A stretch of 64,000 nt of DNA from Opitutaceae bacterium (GTDB lineage Bacteria > Verrucomicrobiota > Verrucomicrobiia > Opitutales > Opitutaceae), in the NCBI GenBank assembly GCA_041395105.1, contig JAWLBB010000007.1, positions 62,001 to 126,000 of the forward strand. The letters are read 5' to 3'. The translations under genes and the position numbers were made by a program. Below the pieces are notes generated by a model. The model did no database searches, was not told the origin of the DNA, and was given only the letters and a program-made list of their open reading frames with translations. Each line of letters starts with the position of its first letter. The stretch's first letter is position 1. This document shows positions 1-7,558 of the stretch, piece by piece.

Positions 1-114
1 CGGGCGATGGCGCCGTTCACCGTGCCCGAGGAGGCCACTCTTTTTTACCTTCAGGATCTGGGGGACGACAACGAGCTCTTCAACAAGGCCTGGATGGAGA
101 TCAAGGCGGACTGA
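1..114 (+). CDS. C-terminal end of a probable spermidine/putrescine-type ABC substrate-binding protein (5' truncated)
   Basis: An open frame enters from the left edge of the window and stops at TGA 112-114, leaving only the last 37 residues. The tail, with a hydrophobic helix, an acidic GDD segment and a terminal W-x-E-I-K-A-D, resembles the C-terminal helix of PotD-type polyamine-binding proteins, which often end in W-x-x-(I/V)-K. This is a weak family inference from a short piece; the frame itself is clear. An extracytoplasmic solute-binding protein would need permease and ATPase genes, which would lie to the left of the window. Confidence 0.4.
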   Translation, partial: RAMAPFTVPEEATLFYLQDLGDDNELFNKAWMEIKAD

Positions 115-219
115 GTCGGGAACTATGGCGTTTCCCTCCCCTGCCTTCCCGGGGAGGGGTGGCGACACAGCCTTCTTGCCAGACAGCGTGGTTGCCGGCA
201 GGATGGGAACGATCTGCCC

Positions 220-1224
220 ATGATTGCCTCCATTGAATTCCGCTCGTTCCGCGTACTGGGTAAAACGTCCCTTCCTCTGGGTCGGTTCAACCTGATCCTG
301 GGGCCGAACGGGAGCGGGAAGAGCACGGCGGTCAAGGCGCTCCTTGCCCTGCGCGGTCTGGTGGAGGACCGCTCAAGAGCAGGTGGGGGGGCGAACCCAC
401 CGCGGCCGGGGGAAGCCTGCGAGGCGCATCTGGCACTGTCCTTTTCCGATCCGTTTTCTGGATACACGGCCTCGGTTGATTGTGTCCAGGGCGAGCGGTG
501 GCGGGCGTTGGAGTTCTTTCGGGATGGGGAGAGGGTCGAGGCGGTCCCGGAAGCGCTTCTGGCCGGTTTGTCCGGGGTCCGGAGCCTTGCCCTTGAGGCG
601 GCGGCGCTTTCACGGCCCTGTCCGCCCGGTTCCGGCTGGGCCATGGGGGCGGACGGCGCCGGGTTTCCCGCTTTGCTCGGTCGCCTTTCCGAGGAGGATC
701 CGATGCGATGGGCGCAGCTGGTGGAGGCCTTTTCGCAGCTTATGCCCGAGTTCGCGGCTTTGACGACGAGTCGGCCGGACCATGGCGACTGGAGCTTCAC
801 TGCGACGACGGCGGACGGTCTGGAATTGGCGGCGGGCGATCTTTCCCAGGGGACTCTGGTGGCGCTGGCCCTGCATGCCCTGGCCTTCCTGCCGGAACGG
901 CCGAGTCTGCTTTGCCTGGAGGAACTGGAAAGGGGCATCCATCCGCGTCTGCTTCGGGAGGTGCGTGATTCCCTCTACCGGCTCTGTTATCCGGAAGACA
1001 GCGGAGACGAAGCGGAACCTGTGCAGATTGTGGCGACGACCCATTCGCCTTATCTGCTGGACCTTTTCGCAGATCATCCGGAGGAAGTCGTCCTGACCGT
1101 GAAGGAGGGTGGATCGGCCTCCTTCAAGCGATTGATCGACCTGCCGGACCTTGCGGAACTGCTGGAGACCGGAAACCTGGGCGATCTCTGGTACAGCGGT
1201 GTGATTGGGGGGGTTCCTTATTGA
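220..1224 (+). CDS. AAA family ATPase (AAA_21/OLD-like, SMC-type head)
   Basis: A 334-residue ABC/SMC-type ATPase. Visible motifs are a Walker A loop GPNGSGKST at residues 28-36, a signature-like DLSQGT near 207, a Walker B LLCLEELERGIHP near 230 and an H-loop ATTHSPYLLDLF near 272. There are no membrane segments and no transporter partner, so it belongs with the RecF/OLD-like AAA_21 proteins rather than with transport ATPases. About 109 bases downstream on the same strand lies a small protein with Toprim-like acidic motifs (1334-1981). ATPase-plus-Toprim pairs, fused or split, occur in OLD, Gabija and PARIS defence systems, but they also occur in uncharacterised housekeeping contexts. The role is therefore inference. 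The start at ATG 220 fits the family, with a beta strand leading directly into the Walker A region. Confidence 0.8.
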   Translation: MIASIEFRSFRVLGKTSLPLGRFNLILGPNGSGKSTAVKALLALRGLVEDRSRAGGGANPPRPGEACEAHLALSFSDPFSGYTASVDCVQGERWRALEFFRDGERVEAVPEALLAGLSGVRSLALEAAALSRPCPPGSGWAMGADGAGFPALLGRLSEEDPMRWAQLVEAFSQLMPEFAALTTSRPDHGDWSFTATTADGLELAAGDLSQGTLVALALHALAFLPERPSLLCLEELERGIHPRLLREVRDSLYRLCYPEDSGDEAEPVQIVATTHSPYLLDLFADHPEEVVLTVKEGGSASFKRLIDLPDLAELLETGNLGDLWYSGVIGGVPY

Positions 1225-1333
1225 TGGCCGGGGTGGTGGAAGACGGTCCCAATGGGGACGGAGGGTCGGCGACGCGGTGCCCTGAAACGATTGGTTCGGA
1301 TCAATCGGCACGCTGGACCTGCCGCGTCACAGG

Positions 1334-1981
1334 ATGAAGGTGGGTTTCCTCAGCGAGTCTCCGGCAGATGAGGCGGCCATCTGTATACTGGTCGAGGCGG
1401 TACTCGGGCGGCCGATCCGTCGGGTGCATCCTCCTCTCCGGGCGCGGGGATGGCCGAACGTGAAGCAGATCCTGCCGGCGGTTCTCCGTCACCTTCAATT
1501 CCGGACCGATGCCCGGGGTCTGGTCGTGGTGGTGGATTCCGATGACTCGCCCATTCATGACGACGATCACGAAGATCCATCCCGATTCTCGCCGGAATGT
1601 CGTCTCTGTCAGCTGGAACAGGTCATCCGGCAGACGACCCGGAGGTGGCATTTGCCCAGGGGGATGAAGCCGCTGCTGGTGGCAACCGGCCTGGCGGTTC
1701 CGGCGGTGGAGGGATGGTACCTTTGCGGGAGGGATCGGGAGGTTGGCGAGGCGGATTGGCGGGCGCATCTCGGGACCGGAAATGAACCCTATACGCGGAG
1801 GGACTTGAAGCACCGCACTTACGGGACAACCCGGCCGTCTTTGCGGAGAGAGACCGATCAGGCCGTCGAAGACGCGAAGCGGTTGGCGCATGAAATCGGA
1901 CGACTGGAAGCGGATTTCCCGGTGGGTTTCGGCAACCTGGCGAGGGAAGTGGGTTTGTGGCGGGCGATGGTGGACGGGTGA
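1334..1981 (+). CDS. Small Toprim-like (DUF4276/RloB-like) protein partnered with the upstream ATPase
   Basis: A 215-residue soluble protein. The N-terminus KVGFLSESPADEAA places a glutamate in a beta-strand-to-helix turn, followed by an acidic strand VVVVDSDDS near residues 65-73. This E...DxD layout is the core of Toprim-like nuclease domains, and the size matches DUF4276/RloB-type stand-alone versions. The rest is Arg/His-rich, with a Cys pair (CRLC) near residue 92. It follows the ATPase gene on the same strand with a 109-base gap and no other gene between them, so the two are probably co-expressed. I cannot assign an exact family by eye. It may be a nuclease acting with the ATPase, or an inactive relative. 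Confidence 0.5.
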   Translation: MKVGFLSESPADEAAICILVEAVLGRPIRRVHPPLRARGWPNVKQILPAVLRHLQFRTDARGLVVVVDSDDSPIHDDDHEDPSRFSPECRLCQLEQVIRQTTRRWHLPRGMKPLLVATGLAVPAVEGWYLCGRDREVGEADWRAHLGTGNEPYTRRDLKHRTYGTTRPSLRRETDQAVEDAKRLAHEIGRLEADFPVGFGNLAREVGLWRAMVDG

Positions 1982-2170
1982 GGTCGGCGATGATCGTCGT
2001 GGCGGTAGGAAGGGCAAACGTGATTCGCACCGGAGGTTTCATGGCCTGGTTCGCGATTCCTCCCGCCTTCCTGTCATTCCACCGGTAGGCTGACCGGTTT
2101 CCGACCCGAGGGGTTGCCAATCGGGGCCGATGCGATCAGGCTGGTTTCCTCAATCCGCTGAGCCTACTCG

Positions 2171-3868
2171 ATGCCACCGAAAAAACATGATCGAAACCGA
2201 AGCCGGCGGCTGGACGGCGACAGGGAAGGGGATCCTTTCGAATTGCTTCGTCAGCGCCTTAAGACGGAGGCGCGGTCGTTTTGCGCCAGACCCGAGCTGG
2301 ATGCCCACGTGGGAGCGGCTTGTGTGCGGGCGCTTGCGCAGAATGCCGGGCGGGTTGCCATCATCGATCATTCCTCGGGCCGCCGTGAGATCAAGGCGGG
2401 CCTGCTGCTGGCCGTGGCCTGGTCTCTGGCAAGGCGCTGGCGCCGCCGGCTGCCGGACTCGCGTATCGGGGTGGTGCTTCCTCCCGGGATCGGAGCGACC
2501 GCCGCGAATCTGGCCCTGGTCATTCTTGGTAAGGTGCCGGTCAATCTCAATTTCACGATTGGCCGGAGGGCTGCGGCGGCCTGTATCCAGCGGGCGGGTC
2601 TGAAGACAATCATCACGGTCGGCCGACTGAAGGAAAAGTATCCGGATTTTCCGTGGACGGCGGATTGCCGGGATGTGGTCGAAGAGATCAGGGCCTGCTC
2701 GAAGGCGGGGCTGGCGGCACGGTCGCTGATGATCCGGTTGATGCCGATCGGTGGCCTCTTGAAGTGTACGGGTGTGTCGGGCGAGGGCGGTGATCGGGAA
2801 TTTGGATTGTTGTTCACGAGCGGCAGTTCCGGGGACCCCAAAGGGGTGGTGCTGACCCATCGGAACATCATGGCCAATGCGCTCCAGATTCAATCAACCG
2901 GGATCCTGCCGGGCGGATGTTCGGTCATGGCCTGCCTTCCGGTTTTTCACAGCTTCGGCTTCACCGTCACCATGTGGTATCCGCTTCTGTCGAACATCCT
3001 GATGGTGACTTATCCGTCACCGCTGGAGACCCGGAAGCTGGCCGGGATCATTGCCGCCGAACGGGTGGATGTGCTGGTGGGTTCCGCGACCTTTCTACGT
3101 CCGTTCCTGAAGCGGGCCGAGCCGGATCAGTTGGCCGGATTGAAGTTCGCGGTGGCGGGGGCGGAACGGGTGAGCGACGAACTCTACCATGCCTTTCTCG
3201 AGCGTTTCGGCATCCGTATCATGCAAGGCTACGGGTTGACCGAGACTTCGCCGGTGGCCAGCGTCAATCAGCCGGGGGATCCCGCACAATCGATTCCGGA
3301 GAATTCCAGGCTGGGGTCGGTTGGCACATTGATCCCGGGAATGGAAGCCCGGATCCGGTCAACGGACGGACAGCGCGTGTTGTCGCTGGGTGAGGCCGGG
3401 GTGATCTGCCTGCGCGGACCCAACGTTTTCAAAGGTTATCTTGACGACGAGCGAGCGACGGAAGCTGTCTTCGACGAGGGATGGTTTGTGACCGGGGATG
3501 TCGGTCGCTTTGACGCGGACGGTTTTCTCCACCTCGAGGGGCGCCTCTCACGATTCTCGAAGATCGGAGGCGAGATGGTCCCTCACGTGCTGGTCGAAGA
3601 GCATATCTTGCGGGTCTATGGTTGGGATTCCCTCGATCACCAGGTGGCGGTCGTGGTCGGTCTGCCGGATGATGCCAGGGGGGAGTCGCTGGTTCTGCTG
3701 ACCTCGATGGAAATCGAGATGGGTGATCTTCGCCAGCGATTACTGACGGCGGGCCTGCCGAATCTCTGGGTTCCCCGGAGCGTTCGACAGGTCGAGTCGA
3801 TCCCGATGTTGGCAACCGGCAAGTGTGACCTTCAGGTCTGCCTTGAGTTGGCGATTGCCCTAGGGTAG
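2171..3868 (+). CDS. AMP-binding acyl-CoA/acyl-ACP synthetase (Aas C-terminal type)
   Basis: A 565-residue member of the adenylate-forming (ANL) superfamily, which activates a fatty acid with ATP through an acyl-adenylate and passes it to CoA or ACP. Visible motifs are the P-loop FTSGSSGDPKGVVLTHRN (residues ~215-232), A5 QGYGLTETSPV (~352), A7 GWFVTGDVG (~437), the hinge GRLSRFSKIGGEMV (~456) and the catalytic lysine in ATGKCDLQ near the C-terminus. The hinge and tail resemble the synthetase half of Aas (2-acylglycerophosphoethanolamine acyltransferase/acyl-ACP synthetase), but the acyltransferase half is absent. The N-terminal ~45 residues are unusually basic and may lie outside the conserved domain. 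The gene stands alone on the plus strand, so the substrate is unknown. It could recycle fatty acids into phospholipids or supply acyl starters. Confidence 0.85.
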   Translation: MPPKKHDRNRSRRLDGDREGDPFELLRQRLKTEARSFCARPELDAHVGAACVRALAQNAGRVAIIDHSSGRREIKAGLLLAVAWSLARRWRRRLPDSRIGVVLPPGIGATAANLALVILGKVPVNLNFTIGRRAAAACIQRAGLKTIITVGRLKEKYPDFPWTADCRDVVEEIRACSKAGLAARSLMIRLMPIGGLLKCTGVSGEGGDREFGLLFTSGSSGDPKGVVLTHRNIMANALQIQSTGILPGGCSVMACLPVFHSFGFTVTMWYPLLSNILMVTYPSPLETRKLAGIIAAERVDVLVGSATFLRPFLKRAEPDQLAGLKFAVAGAERVSDELYHAFLERFGIRIMQGYGLTETSPVASVNQPGDPAQSIPENSRLGSVGTLIPGMEARIRSTDGQRVLSLGEAGVICLRGPNVFKGYLDDERATEAVFDEGWFVTGDVGRFDADGFLHLEGRLSRFSKIGGEMVPHVLVEEHILRVYGWDSLDHQVAVVVGLPDDARGESLVLLTSMEIEMGDLRQRLLTAGLPNLWVPRSVRQVESIPMLATGKCDLQVCLELAIALG

Positions 3869-3904
3869 GCCGCCGGCTCCGGAGGGCAGGAGGGGAGCTT
3901 GGGA

Positions 3905-4726
3905 TTACGGGGATATGCTTCGATAAATGGCGGTGCGGGAAGCGCTGTATCCGGCATCCAACTTCCCACGGGCGCGGTCCATGCCCGACATGATGGCACC
4001 CTTGTTCGAATTGAAATCGTGGTCTGATTTCTTCTGCGGAGGACGATTTCCTCCCGGTGGTCTGCCCGGATGGATCGGGGGGATTGGATGGGCCGGGCGA
4101 CCGGGGTGGTAACCCGGCGAATGCGAGCCGCCGATGACGATGCCGGCGCCGTAGGCCAGCCCATATGGAAAGTCGCCATGACTGTTGCTGGTGCCGGTGC
4201 GGTTCCAGTTCCCGGCGTAAAGGAGGGCGGTTTCCCGGGCGGCCCGTTGATCCCTCTCGGCTTGTTCGACCTTGGCCTGGGCCAGTGCGGCGCCCAGTTC
4301 GAGGTCGACCGGAACCGTTGGATAGCGCAGCTGAAACTGTTTCCAGAATGCGACGCGTTCGGAGGCAGGCAGACTCTGAAAGCCCGGGCTGTCGACTTTT
4401 GACTGCCTGAGGGCCAGGCCTTCGGACTCGAGGAGGAGCCGACGTTCCTCGGCGACCCGGGCGAGGAGGTTCCGGCGTTCCTCCTCGTGAGCCCGTTTGG
4501 CGACAAGTTCGGACTCGCTCAGCAGGTTGGTGTCGGCGACCACGCCTTCACGCAGAACCACTTCGCCCCGATCGAAGAAGAGGATCCGGGTCTGTCCGAT
4601 TTCGACGGATCCGTTCGGGACGCCCAGCTCCGCGCGAACGTCCTGGGCGGAATCACCCGGGAGGATTCCGGCCACGAGTGAAGTGAGGGGGAGGAGAAGT
4701 GGGAGGAGAACCACTGCCGATCTCAT
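3905..4726 (-). CDS. Secreted protein with a Pro/Gly/His-rich C-terminus, unknown function
   Basis: A 273-residue protein with a clear N-terminal signal sequence (MRSAVVLLPLLLPLTSLVAG). Residues ~22-65 (GDSAQDVRAELGVPNGSVEIG... then a strand-rich stretch) look like the short SmpA/OmlA-like repeat seen in many verrucomicrobial secreted proteins, in which a helix and a G-x-P turn precede beta strands. Residues ~70-175 are charged and probably helical or coiled coil. Residues ~180-235 are rich in Gly, Pro and His (for example GYHPGRPAHPIPPIHPGRPP), suggesting a flexible wall- or matrix-contacting tail. It converges with the acyl-CoA synthetase gene, leaving 36 bases between them. I do not recognise a named family and assign no function. 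Confidence 0.6.
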   Translation of the reverse strand: MRSAVVLLPLLLPLTSLVAGILPGDSAQDVRAELGVPNGSVEIGQTRILFFDRGEVVLREGVVADTNLLSESELVAKRAHEEERRNLLARVAEERRLLLESEGLALRQSKVDSPGFQSLPASERVAFWKQFQLRYPTVPVDLELGAALAQAKVEQAERDQRAARETALLYAGNWNRTGTSNSHGDFPYGLAYGAGIVIGGSHSPGYHPGRPAHPIPPIHPGRPPGGNRPPQKKSDHDFNSNKGAIMSGMDRARGKLDAGYSASRTAIYRSISP

Positions 4727-4899
4727 GGCGTGAATGTAGACTCCCGGCCCGGGAAACGCAACCCGATGAGGTCATCGGGGACACGGCGCGGGTTTTCCCT
4801 TACTGGATGTTTGACGGCGTGGCCTCCTGCCGCGAGGCCTTCTTCCGCATTCTTTCGTCACTGGTTGCCCGGCGGGACCTGATCGGCGTTGAATTCGTC

Positions 4900-5673
4900 C
4901 TACTTGGAATAGACCCGGGAACCCAGTTGCAACATGCGACGGGCGATCTGCTTTCGCAATTTCCGCGCACGGCGACGGTCCGGATCATCGGCGGATCGTC
5001 CTTCACCGGCGAATCGATCGAGGATGATGGAGAGATCGTGATGAATACCCAGGCCCTCACCGAGGCGGGCCAATTGCTTTCTTGACGAGCCAGTCTTCCC
5101 GAAATCGAGATCCTGGGTGAGCCGGGTGGCATACCAGTGGGTCTTGACCTGGGTCCGCCAGCGGTGGAGATGGGCGGTGGTCGGTGAGTGGGTGGCGATC
5201 GTCCAGGCTTTCTTCGATCGATTGGAAATCTTCCTGATTCCGCGGAGAAGGTCGTTCCGGACAGTTTTCATGGCCAGTGGGCCGCAGAAGGAGGCAACCT
5301 GCGTCAACAGAGGAACGATCAGAGCAACGTCCGTTGGCGGCAATTCTGTTTCATCGGGAGTCGCGGATTGGAAAGTCGTGAGTCGGAAACGGTGTGCGAT
5401 CTCAGCGAGAGCCGCTTCCGACCGGGTGCCGGCCAGGGATCGGGAGTAGTCGCGGATCTTCCGGTCGGTCCCGGTCGCCGCGAGACCCAGGATCTCCCGG
5501 TAGAGCGAAAGAAGACCCCGAACCCGCTTGCAACGCTTGCGAAGTTGATGGATGGCCTGATCGCGGGAATGGGCGGCGCAGGCCGATTCCTCGGCCGCCC
5601 GCGCAGTCTCCTCGGCGAGGATCCGCTGGAAGGCCTCTCCAAGACCCTCACCTTTCCGTATGCGGTAGGGCAT
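4900..5673 (-). CDS. CHAD domain protein
   Basis: A 257-residue helical protein with the hallmarks of the CHAD (conserved histidine alpha-helical) domain: an N-terminal helix with a basic stretch IHQLRKRCKRVRGLLSLYR, a mid helix LHRWRTQVKTHWYATRL, and LGEGLGIHHDLSIL near the C-terminus. CHAD proteins are polyphosphate-binding; many are fused to or encoded beside CYTH triphosphatases or Ppk, and no such partner is seen in this window. The frame can be opened by a TTG at 5697, but the ATG at 5673 is preceded by an AGGA-like sequence and begins closer to the domain, so I chose it. Upstream on the same strand, past a short gap, lies glyA. Confidence 0.8.
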   Translation of the reverse strand: MPYRIRKGEGLGEAFQRILAEETARAAEESACAAHSRDQAIHQLRKRCKRVRGLLSLYREILGLAATGTDRKIRDYSRSLAGTRSEAALAEIAHRFRLTTFQSATPDETELPPTDVALIVPLLTQVASFCGPLAMKTVRNDLLRGIRKISNRSKKAWTIATHSPTTAHLHRWRTQVKTHWYATRLTQDLDFGKTGSSRKQLARLGEGLGIHHDLSIILDRFAGEGRSADDPDRRRARKLRKQIARRMLQLGSRVYSK

Positions 5674-5747
5674 GATAGCGGGCCATCCTGACGGCAATCC
5701 CGGCCGGGATCACGCTCAAACGGTCCGGATCGGGACTGTCGGCTCAA

Positions 5748-7028
5748 TCAATAGGGCAGGGGAAAGCGGCGGCAGAGGTCGAGGACTATCTTTCGGGCGG
5801 ACTTGATGGCATCCTCGGAATCCGGCGAAGAGAGCACCCGGTCGATGGCATCGGCGATGAGGATCATTTCGGGCTCCTGCATGCCCCGGCTGGTCACGGC
5901 GGGAGTCCCGAGGCGGATCCCGCTGGCCTGGAACGGATTGCGCGTTTCGAAGGGGATGGTGTTCTTGTTGCAGGTGATATGAGCCCGATCGAGGACGGCC
6001 TGGGCGGTCTTGCCGGTCAATTCGGCATTCTTGTCGCGGAGATCGACCAGCATGAGGTGGTTGTCGGTGCCTCCGCTGACGATCCGGTAGCCGCGCTCGA
6101 TCATGGCCGCGGCGAGTGTCCTGGCGTTGGCGACGATCTGCGCCTGGTAGGCCTTGAACCCCGGTTTGGCGGCTTCGAGGAAGCAAACCGCTTTTGCCGC
6201 GATGACGTGCATGAGGGGACCACCCTGGGCTCCCGGGAAGACGGCGGAATCGATGGCCTTGGCGTGGGCCTCCTTGCAGAGGATGAGGCCGCCCCGGGGA
6301 CCCCGGAGGGTCTTGTGGGTCGTGGTGGTGACAAAGTCGGCGTGGGCGACCGGCGAGGGATGGATACCGGCGGCGACAAGGCCGGCAATATGGGCGATGT
6401 CGGCAAGAAGCAGGGCACCACAATCCCGGGCGATCCGTCCCATCCGTTCGAAATTGATGGTCCGCGAATAGGCAGACGCCCCGACGGTGATCATCTTCGG
6501 CTTCTCACGCGAGGCGACCTCGGCCAACTCGTCGTAATCGATCTCCTCGTTTTCCCGACTCACTCCGTAGTTAATAACTGAATACAACTTCCCGCTGAAG
6601 TTGGCCGGGTTCCCGTGGGTGAGGTGTCCGCCGTGGGAAAGGTTCATGGTCAGGATCCTGTCGCCGGGCTGGAGGGTGGCGAAATAGACGGCGGCATTGG
6701 CCTGGCTGCCGGAATGCGGCTGGACGTTGGCGTGATCGGCGCCGAAGAGGGCCTTGGCCCGGTCGATGGCGAGTTGCTCGACGATGTCGACGAATTCGCA
6801 ACCGCCGTACCAACGGCGTCGCGGATACCCTTCGGCGTACTTGTTGGTCAGGACGCTGCCCTGGGCCTCCATGACCGCGGGCAGGGTGAAGTTTTCGGAA
6901 GCGATGAGCTCGATGTGGGTCTGCTGGCGCTCAAGCTCGGCCTGAATGGCGGCATTGATCTCCGGATCGATCCGGGCGAGACTGCGGCTGTCGAGACCGG
7001 GGGAGGTGGATGAGTCGGGAAGTGACAT
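5748..7028 (-). CDS. glyA: Serine hydroxymethyltransferase
   Basis: A 426-residue PLP enzyme that converts serine and tetrahydrofolate to glycine and 5,10-methylene-THF, the main source of one-carbon units. Family landmarks are all present: an early ASENF segment, YPRRRWYGGCEFVD, the HGGHLTHG turn, and the PLP-lysine motif TTTTHKTLRGPRGG with the lysine near residue 238. Length is typical. The frame extends to a TTG at 7058, but that would overlap the upstream phosphatase gene by 23 bases. The ATG at 7028 starts 7 bases after that gene's stop, so I chose it. Coupling to a low-molecular-weight phosphatase recalls the ywlE...glyA neighbourhood of Bacillus. With fhs (57.5 kb) and purD (8.6 kb) it forms a one-carbon/purine theme in the window. 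Confidence 0.97.
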   Translation of the reverse strand: MSLPDSSTSPGLDSRSLARIDPEINAAIQAELERQQTHIELIASENFTLPAVMEAQGSVLTNKYAEGYPRRRWYGGCEFVDIVEQLAIDRAKALFGADHANVQPHSGSQANAAVYFATLQPGDRILTMNLSHGGHLTHGNPANFSGKLYSVINYGVSRENEEIDYDELAEVASREKPKMITVGASAYSRTINFERMGRIARDCGALLLADIAHIAGLVAAGIHPSPVAHADFVTTTTHKTLRGPRGGLILCKEAHAKAIDSAVFPGAQGGPLMHVIAAKAVCFLEAAKPGFKAYQAQIVANARTLAAAMIERGYRIVSGGTDNHLMLVDLRDKNAELTGKTAQAVLDRAHITCNKNTIPFETRNPFQASGIRLGTPAVTSRGMQEPEMILIADAIDRVLSSPDSEDAIKSARKIVLDLCRRFPLPY

Positions 7029-7035
7029 GGGGAAT

Positions 7036-7518
7036 TCAGGTCTTGAGGGATCGGACAAAGTTGAGAAGTGAGGGAATGGCTTCGACCATGCTGTCGCGGC
7101 AGGATTCGTAGGTGCGCAGGTTTCCGCCGAACGGGTCGGGAATCTCGTGATCCCGGGTGTCGGTCATGAACTCGCGCATGAGATGGACTCGTTCGGGGAT
7201 CTTGCGGTATTGGAGGCGAATGATGTCGTGGTGCGATTCCGTCATGCAGAAGACGGCGACGGCTTCGTTGAGCATGTCCTGGGTCAGGTGCCGACTCCGG
7301 TGATCGGCGAGGTTCAAGCCGACCTTCCGCATGGCCTCCACGGAATTGGGTGATGCGGGTTGACCGTCGAGGGCCGAGACGCCGGCGGAAGCCACGGCAA
7401 TGGATCGAAACGGTTCCGGCTCGGCGGCGAGCGCGTGCCGAAAGAGTGCCTCAGCCATCGGGCTGCGGCAGATATTCGCCGTGCAGACGAAGATAATGGG
7501 TCTGGGCTGTTCCGGCAT
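7036..7518 (-). CDS. Low-molecular-weight protein-tyrosine phosphatase family protein
   Basis: A 160-residue enzyme of the LMW-PTP fold. The P-loop CTANICRSP carries the nucleophile Cys12 and Arg18 in the C-x5-R-S signature, and the general-acid loop is present as IPDPFGG near residue 120. The family hydrolyses phosphotyrosine or, in YwlE, phosphoarginine. In YwlE a threonine inside the P-loop favours phosphoarginine; here the matching position is isoleucine (Ile16), as in tyrosine phosphatases, so tyrosine specificity is the better guess. The start was set at ATG 7518, with AGGTTG about 10 bases upstream; a TTG at 7530 also opens the frame. It lies 7 bases upstream of glyA and is probably co-transcribed with it. 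Confidence 0.88.
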   Translation of the reverse strand: MPEQPRPIIFVCTANICRSPMAEALFRHALAAEPEPFRSIAVASAGVSALDGQPASPNSVEAMRKVGLNLADHRSRHLTQDMLNEAVAVFCMTESHHDIIRLQYRKIPERVHLMREFMTDTRDHEIPDPFGGNLRTYESCRDSMVEAIPSLLNFVRSLKT

Positions 7519-7558
7519 GAAGGGCTTCAACCTATTTTGAGGGAGGGGTCTGGCAAAT

